From assembly GCF_000003815.2 (NCBI RefSeq), contig NC_049992.1, positions 2,614,207-2,678,206 of the forward strand: a DNA stretch of 64,000 nt, written 5' to 3'. Within the stretch, counting starts at the first letter, position 1, and the number at the start of each line of letters is the position of its first letter. The translations under genes were made by a program, and so were the position numbers. Of this stretch, positions 47,601 through 55,711 are shown piece after piece. The notes beneath the pieces were generated by a model, which saw nothing but the letters and a program-made list of their open reading frames with translations, was not told where the DNA came from and searched no databases. The stretch comes from Branchiostoma floridae (lineage: Eukaryota > Chordata > Leptocardii > Amphioxiformes > Branchiostomatidae).

Positions 47601-50600
47601 GATTTACAAGAAGTGCCCGCTACTCCTGCGAAGGTTGTGGAGGTTGCTCCGACGGATCTGGGTGAAGGGCAGCATACCAGTTAGTTGGAAGAAGGCAGAA
47701 GGGTGCTTTGTACCAAAGGAAGAAAATTCATCCACAATCAACCAATTCAGGACAATATCCTTGCTGAGCGTTGAGTGTAAAATCTTCTTCTCAGTTCTGG
47801 CCAAGAGAATGGTGACCTATGTAACAGAGATCAACTACATCAACACCTCAGTACAGAAAGGAGGCATTCCTGGGTTTTCAGGATGTCTGGAGCATACAGG
47901 AGTACTCAGCCAGATGATCAGGGAAGCCAAAGGAAATGGAAATGATCTGACTGTGGTTTGGCTGGACTTGGCTAATGCCTATGGTTCCATTCCACATGCC
48001 CTCATCCAGGTGGCGTTAGACCACTACCACATCCCAGCAAGAGTGAAGGGGATGATAAGCAGCTATTTCGGTGGCATCCAGATGCGCTTCAAAACGGCAC
48101 AATTCACAACTCAGTGGCAGAAGCTCGAAAAGGGCATTGTAACTGGATGTACCATTTCTCCGAGTCTATTCATAATGGGCATGAATCTCATTATAGATGC
48201 GGCAGCAAGCAAGGAAAGGGGCCAAGAATGCTGTCAGGAGTAAGACTGCCCCCTTTGAGGGGGTTCATGGATGACATCACACTGACAACTACTTCCCATA
48301 TAGAAGCCAGATGGATGCTATCTGAGCTGGACTACATGGCAACTTGGGAAGTTTAAACCAAAGAAGTCCAGATGTATGATCATCAAGAAAGGAAAGGTAA
48401 CAAGTAGATTCAAGTTGGAAGTACAAGGCGAACCCATCCCGTCAATAGTAGGCAACCCAGTCAAGTGTTGGGGGAAGTGGTTTGATGACTCTCTGACTGA
48501 TAGAAAGAATGCCAGCAGCACCGTAGCGCGGACAGAGGAGTGGCTTAGAAGAATTGAGAAGTCTGGATTGCCAGGCAAGTTCAAGGCTTGGCTATACCAA
48601 CACGGGTTACTTCCGAGGTTAATGTGGTTGCTGACTGTATATGAGATACCACTGACAAGTGTAGAAGAAATGGAAAGAAAGGTCAACAAACACCTTAGAA
48701 AGTGGCTAGGTGTTCCTCCGAGTTTCACAGCACTGGGTTTTTACTCTACAACAGGTCAGCTATAGCTCCCGTTGTCATCTGTAGTGGAGGAATACAAGGT
48801 GGCAAAGTGCAGAGTGGTCATGCAGTTAAGAGACTCCCAAGACAAGCAGATCAACCAGGCCGGAGTCACAACAAGGGCAGGGAGGAAGTTCAAGCCCGAC
48901 TCAATGGTCTCACAGGCAGAAGGGATGCTGGTCTTGAGGGATATAGTTGGAATAACCAATATCGGAAGACAGGGCCTGGGATGTGCACACTTCAAACAGT
49001 GGGGAAAAGCCAACAGGAAAGAGAGAAGAGCACTGGTACAGGAGCAAGTTAGAAACTTAGAGAAAGAAAGGCGACGGGCCAATGCCGTGGAGTTGGCAGC
49101 GCAAGGCGCATGGACGAAATGGAATCTTCCAAGCAGGAAAATCACATGGGCGGAGTTATGGAAGTTAGAGCCTTTCCGTGTATCATTCATGCTTAGGTCC
49201 GTGTACGACACGCTACCCTCACCAGCAAACCTGTACAGATGGAAACTAAGAGAAGACCCAGCTTGCAAGCTCTGTGGGGAAAGAGGAACAATGGCTCATA
49301 TCCTCTCCAGCTGTAAAGTAGCCCTCGCCCAGTGCAGGTACCGGTGGCGCCATGACAAGGTGTTGTCGACCATTGCTAGCATTCTAGAAGTAGAGAGGAG
49401 GAAGAAGCGCCATGTGGAGGCGAAACGCGCGCCAGTCATGGCGTTTGTTAGAGAGGGTGAGAAGAGTCGTCGTCCTGCAACAGAAAGAGCAGCATAGAGC
49501 ATACTACAGAAGGCGAGAGCATGGGAGCTGAAGGTAGATTTGGGGAGAAGGCTGCACTTACCCTCAGTAGTCCAGACAAACTTACGGCCTGACGCAGTAC
49601 TATGGTCAGAAGAAGGGAAGAAGATCATACTGATCGAGCTAACAGTGCCGTGGGAGGAGAGATGTGAGGAGGCACATGAGAGAAAGGCGAGCAAATACCA
49701 CGACTTGCTCCAGTGCTGCAGAGAGAAAGGATGGCAGTCGTGGCTGTTCCCAGTAGAAGTAGGGTGCCGAGGTTTCCCAGCTCAGTCTACATGGAAGCTA
49801 CTAACAGCATTGGGAATAACAGAAAGAGCAAGGAAGAATGCAGTGCGTAGGATAGGAGAAACAGCGGAGGCTGCCTCATGCTGGGTGTGGAGGAAAAGGG
49901 AGGAAGTTAGCTGGAAGCCGGGAGGAGCGGACGAGTAGTGGGTTGGCCACCACTGCTGGACCCGACAGAAGGAGGATGTAACGGATAAGGGTCGAAACAT
50001 CCGATGAGAGCTGATCCGTCTGAAGACGTCCGCGACCTCCCCAGTGACGGCACTCCACTCATCCCTGAAGGTGAGTGGAGTTTAAAGGCATCATTGATGT
50101 ATTTACCAACTGACCTCCAGCATGGTTTCAGCCATGGAAAGTCATGTGAGACCCAATTACTCTCACTAAAAGATGACTTATCAATAGGAATATCGGAATC
50201 CAGACAGACCTCGTTTTTTTTTACTTCGCTAAGGCGTTTGATAAAATTCCCCACCGTAGACTGCCACATAGATTGCAATACTTCGGTGTCCGAGAAAACA
50301 TCCTTGTCTGGATACAGAACTTCCTGTTGGGCCGGTCCCAACGGTTGTGCTTGATGGAGAGTGTTCGCACCCTATGCAAGTGACCTCGGGCGTTCCCCAG
50401 GGTACAATATTGGGGCCAATCCTTTTCCTAGCATAGATAAACGACCTCCCAGAACACGCTGCAAATGAAAAGGTGAGGGCTCTCGCCGATGATTGCATTT
50501 TACAGATGCATATCCATGATAGCTCTGATTGTTTTAAGCTACAAGAAGACGAAGACAACATCTGTCTCTGGGAACACAGGTGGCTGATGGAGGTTAACCC

Positions 50601-53600
50601 ATCTAAGTGTGAGGTTATGACAATAACATTGTCAAAAATAGAGTTCCACGAACACATCCCTTCGCCAAATAATCATGTCTTTATTCAAGGTCTTATTCAT
50701 AGTTCGTACTAAAGAGTACCTACCCCAGTAGCAAACGACTGTATGGCCGTATGTTCCCCACAAACGCTACCATAAACAGAAACTTCTTGGCAAAGGTGAC
50801 AATGAAATTATGTACACTGTTGTGATACTTTCCGGCGCAACTTTCATAGTGCTTTGTCAAAATCATGTAGTCTCTACCAGACTCTGACCTAGCCGAATAG
50901 TAAATTATGATAGGGGGCTTTGGCCAAGTGTCTATTGACATTTCTCTATTTCTCAGTTACATACATGCATGGGACAAGTTTGAAAGTCCTATTATGGAAT
51001 GCAGTGACTTTCCTCACTAATCATGCAAATGTGCTGTTGATTTGCATAATAAGTATTCAAATATTAGTCTTCACTTAGGCTATCTACATACAAAAATAAT
51101 GATGATCCATTAACCCTCATCCGACCGTATGGGGTCAGTTTTGACCCCAGGCGTATATTTTAATCTGCAATAGCAACATTTTGCATCAGAGAAAAATTCC
51201 TTCCATGAATTTGTTCGTATACATGTCTTACAACATCTAACCAATTTTTCACCGAGTTTTGCCCATTATTGTATAAGCTATACATGAAAGTTTGTGTCTT
51301 GTTCGGTGGGGTCAAAAATGACCCCAGCCAATTATGAATCATTAATTTCATAAATATCAAGACATTTCAAGAAGATAACAGGCATTCCTCATCATTGCTA
51401 TTACAGCAACAAGTTATAGTTGCTTAGATGAGAAAACACCGAATATTTTGAAAGAAATTTAGTGTTATAGTGTAAAACACAGTTTTTCGACATTTTGCAT
51501 AAATTATGATAATAGGCACTAATTAACTATGCTAATGAAAGTGAAAATGTTTCTAATTAATCAAAAAACAATATATAGACAGAATGTGCAGAAGGAACCT
51601 ACAAGAAAGATCTTTGCGGGAAAATAGACAAGAGTTATTGTATGTATGTGTTTAGATGGCGGAATATGGTGCATAATTAAGTAGTAAATTTGTTACTTTT
51701 CACAAATATTGTATTTTTTCTTGTTAAATAACGTTATTATGCTATCAGTATTATTGCATCATCACAATTATTGTTTAGAAATTGATAAGACAAAGCATTG
51801 TTTAAGTAAGTTGAGTATGGTAGATTTTCAGAGCAAATGTGGTTTCTCCTCATTTTCTGCATAGATTATGCTAGTGAGTAATAACTACTGACGCCAAGAC
51901 TTGTAAAAATATTTTTCATAGATTAGTGAAACAGTAAATACATAGAAATGTCAAAATAAGCCAGCAAAAATATGACTATGAGCAAAACAAAATGGGGTCA
52001 AAAATGACCCCATACGGTCAGATTCGTCGCAAAAATGTAACGGTCGGATGAGGGTTAACATGTTATTGTTTTCTCATTAATTATGTAAATGAGGTCTTCA
52101 TTTGCATAACTAATATGTATTGGACATTTCTCTTTCTCAGCTACATATGTTACAAGTTTGAAAGTCCTATCATGGAATTCAGTGGATTTATTAACTTTCC
52201 TCATTAATTGTACAAATGAGCTGTTGATTTGCATAATTAGTATTCATATGGGCTATCTACCACTCAAAAATCACGAACACAGCATATTAGAACAAGAGAT
52301 GTCAAAAATTGAGGTTTTGCTGCAGTACCTTAGGAAGCCGCTAGGGGCCCATTATTCAACTTGACCTTTCTTTTCCTGACCCCTACCCACCTACTACATA
52401 TTATCAAGATACATTTAAGGCTTCTCGGGTTATGCTTTCCACAAACAAACGGACGCATATACTCGGCCCGCTACCGTCCTGACGAAAAATGCTACGCCAA
52501 CCATTTTTGTATTCGACCTTCCTTTCCGCAACCGCCACTGAAATACCAAATATCATGAAAATCCATACACAGCTTCTCGAGTTATAACGGGAGGTGCCCT
52601 AACACGGTACGCTTTTTCTTGCGCTCAAACTCATGGCGCTCCATAGCTAGTTGCCTGAGAGTGGTCAACGTTTGATGACTGAATTTTTTACACATAGATT
52701 TGAACAACATACTTGAATAAGAAATGCATTAATGTGGTTCATGAACCTTTCGTGCTGCGTGTTACAAGCGGCAAACACTGTGAGACAATTTCGTGTATGT
52801 AACCTTCCAATTTTGTGCTACGCTGGACAGTGTGCCTAACTCGGTACGCTTTTTTACATTTTGCTCTCTTCAGAAGTAAGTGGTAAATTTAAGTACACAG
52901 AAAAAATTAATAGTATGATATTTTAGATTACTTTTAACAGTAAAATCGTGACTGTATGTACTTTTTGTCTCATATGAGGAAGGCTGTACCTAGAACAATC
53001 CAGCTGATGTTTTTACGGGCAATGGGCTGAATGCACTGATTGTGAATGCCCGACTAAAAAAACCATTACGAAAAAACGACACCGCGAACATCAACAAAAC
53101 TCTGTGTGATTATATGAAAATATCATATACATCTCTCTATCAAGTCTTATTTTCATAGACAGCACGAATCATTTGTTACAGTCAAATAAATCTTTGGAGC
53201 GTTCTCTTGTCTGCCACCTTCACGGCCACACTCCCTTGGGAGTACAATGGTGGCAATGTTTATGTCGCTTCCTTTTGGTCGCTTTTCTACTCAACAAACA
53301 TTTGAAGACCCGGCCCATATCCATAGTGTTTTATGGAGCTTTATTTATGTGTATCATGGCAGTTGTGTGACTGCTTGGACGAGTTCGTATAGTTAGCGAC
53401 ACGAGCCGCCAATACGCAGAGGCCGGTGACCGCAGTGATTCAGCACTGTCAACATTACTGTTAGAATTCTGTTTTTAAAAAAACATGAAGTAAATATGTT
53501 AAAGTATACTTGGAATGCAAATTAAAGCTGTGTGCATGGACTTGGTTTATTTACCTTTGTAATCAGCATAGTCAGTGGCAACAAACACGGTGTACTTATG

Positions 53601-55675
53601 GATAATAAGATCAGCAAAAAATCCGTACCGTCTTAGGACGGGAACCGTCTTAGGGCGGCCCCCGTTATGCTGTTGGCATGGATTTATGAACTTTCAATAT
53701 CAATTATGGAAATTAGATGTTGATTTGCATAATTAGTATTCTTATTATGTAATTAATCAGTCATTCTATCTACATACCAAAATTCTGATGATTCGTCAAC
53801 ATGTTCTCGAGTAATTCTGGTCCGAAGTTTGAAAGGTAAGCGGTGCCTGCAGTTAAAAAAAGCCGCTAGGGGTCCAAATCCACAGCACTTACTCTCTACC
53901 CCAAGGGCTATCTGCCCTTTAAAAATCACAGCATGTCCAGAACACGACATTTCAAAATTGAAAGTTTTGCTACAGTACCAGGAGCCGCTAGGAAGCCCAT
54001 CATCGAACTTGACCTTCGTTTTCCTGACCCCTACCCACCTACCAAAATTATCAGGATCCATTCAAGGCTTCTCGAGGTATGCTGTTCACAATAAAGCGAC
54101 GCACACATTTGGCCAGCTACCGTCCTGACGGAAAAATGCTACACCAACCATTTTCGTAAACGACCTTCCTTTCCGCAACCGCTACTCAAATACCAAATAT
54201 CAGGAAAATCCATACACAGCTTCTCGAGTTATTCTTGAGTTATATGCTGTTGACCTACATATAAGGACACAACATGAGGCCTCAACCGAAAATATAACCT
54301 TCTTGGCGAAGGTAAACACCCATTACCTACACATACAGCTTTCACAGCCATCCGCTAAACGAGGTAAATACCACCAAATACTTTGGAGTCACCATCTCCT
54401 CCAACCTTATATGGGGCAGCCACGTCGACGCCATAACATATAAGGCCAACAAAACATCGGGCATGCTCAGACGCTGCCTGCGGGTTGCCAGCACTGCGGC
54501 AAAGGAGAGGGCCTACATCACCCTGGTTAGACCCCACCTGGAGTATACCTGTAGTGTGTGGGACCCGCACACCCAATAACAGGTGAGGAGGGTCGGGATG
54601 GTTCAGCGTTGAGCGGCCCGGTATTTCTCCAACAATTACCAATATACATGCTCTGCCACTCCACTTATAAACCAACTGGGCTGGCAGTCTCTGCAAACCA
54701 GAAGAAAAAATGCCAAGCTTATAATTTTATACGAGATCATCCATAACGATATTTCCGTCCCACACACGTCCAAACTGGTCCGACTCGATGCTCCCGCCGC
54801 ACCAACCACGCTTTCAAGCTGCAGGCCATCGCGAGCAAATCCAACTTCTACAGGCTCTCGTTCTTCCCTCGTACCATCCAGGAGTGGAATGAACTTGAGC
54901 CTGGTGTGGCGGAGACGGGGTCTCTCTCTCCCTGTTCAAAACTGAACTGGGGAGGGCCCTGCTGCATTGAGTCGCCCCTACACGTCCCTGTATATATGAA
55001 AATAACACTAACCCACCATAGTCACTTGCCTTGTCCTTTGCACCTACAAATCAGTTGTTTATGTTCCTTTGTGTATTTACCTTATGTTTGTATGTTACTA
55101 TCACCTGTTACTAACATAGCATGCGCACTGCTATTAATCCCCGTCAAAGAGGCTGAGCGGTAAAAAAGAAGAAGAGACTCTGATATACATGATTTATGTC
55201 TATAATAATGTTCACGTTAACTTCGTAATGCTACAAGTTTGAAATTGATAGAATTATAGTATTTTCTCATTGATTATCTTCATTAGTATATTTGATATCT
55301 ATCGATATTCGTTTTCTCTATATTTCATCATCGTAAAGTGTACCGCAGTTTAATTCGTCATCCCGGCATGCCAAATCCTCTGTCTTGTCACGGGCTTTGA
55401 ATGTGTAACATGATCTCCAGTGATCGCAGATATCCTTGGGCAGGTAGCATTGTGTCTGCTGGAAGCACTTACATCTCCATCCGCCAATAGAGTCGCAGAA
55501 TGCATCTGTTTTTTTAAAGTGAATTGAGAAATAACAATGGAATAGAAAGTTAGAGGCCTTAGATCTGACCCGCAACAAGCTGGAAAAGGCCGTATTTATT
55601 ACAACTATCTCTTTCTCTGTCTGTCTGTCTTTCTATATTCTCTGTCTGTCTTTCTATATTCTTATAGAATATCTA

Positions 55676-55711
<36 letters not shown>

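Larger units (their letters stand above)
50713..54325 (+). mobile_element. AT-rich repeat unit(s) inserted in the CR1-like LINE
   Basis: Related segments at 50936-51109, 52059-52583 and 53666-54300 share TTGATTTGCATAATTAGTAT, CCGCTAGGGG, TTTTCCTGACCCCTACCCAC and ATCCATACACAGCTTCTCGA. At least two diverged copies lie in tandem, each hit by a DNA transposon. The family is unknown. Confidence 0.6.
43106..55343 (-). other. 12.2-kb intron filled with nested transposons
   Basis: It separates LDLa modules 4 and 5, whose exons join in phase (TGC G + AA GAT). It contains at least six mobile elements listed below. I found no host exon within it. Confidence 0.8.

Noticed and set aside
54355..54696. 113-codon minus-strand frame
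   Set aside because: Antisense to the C-terminal part of the CR1-like LINE.
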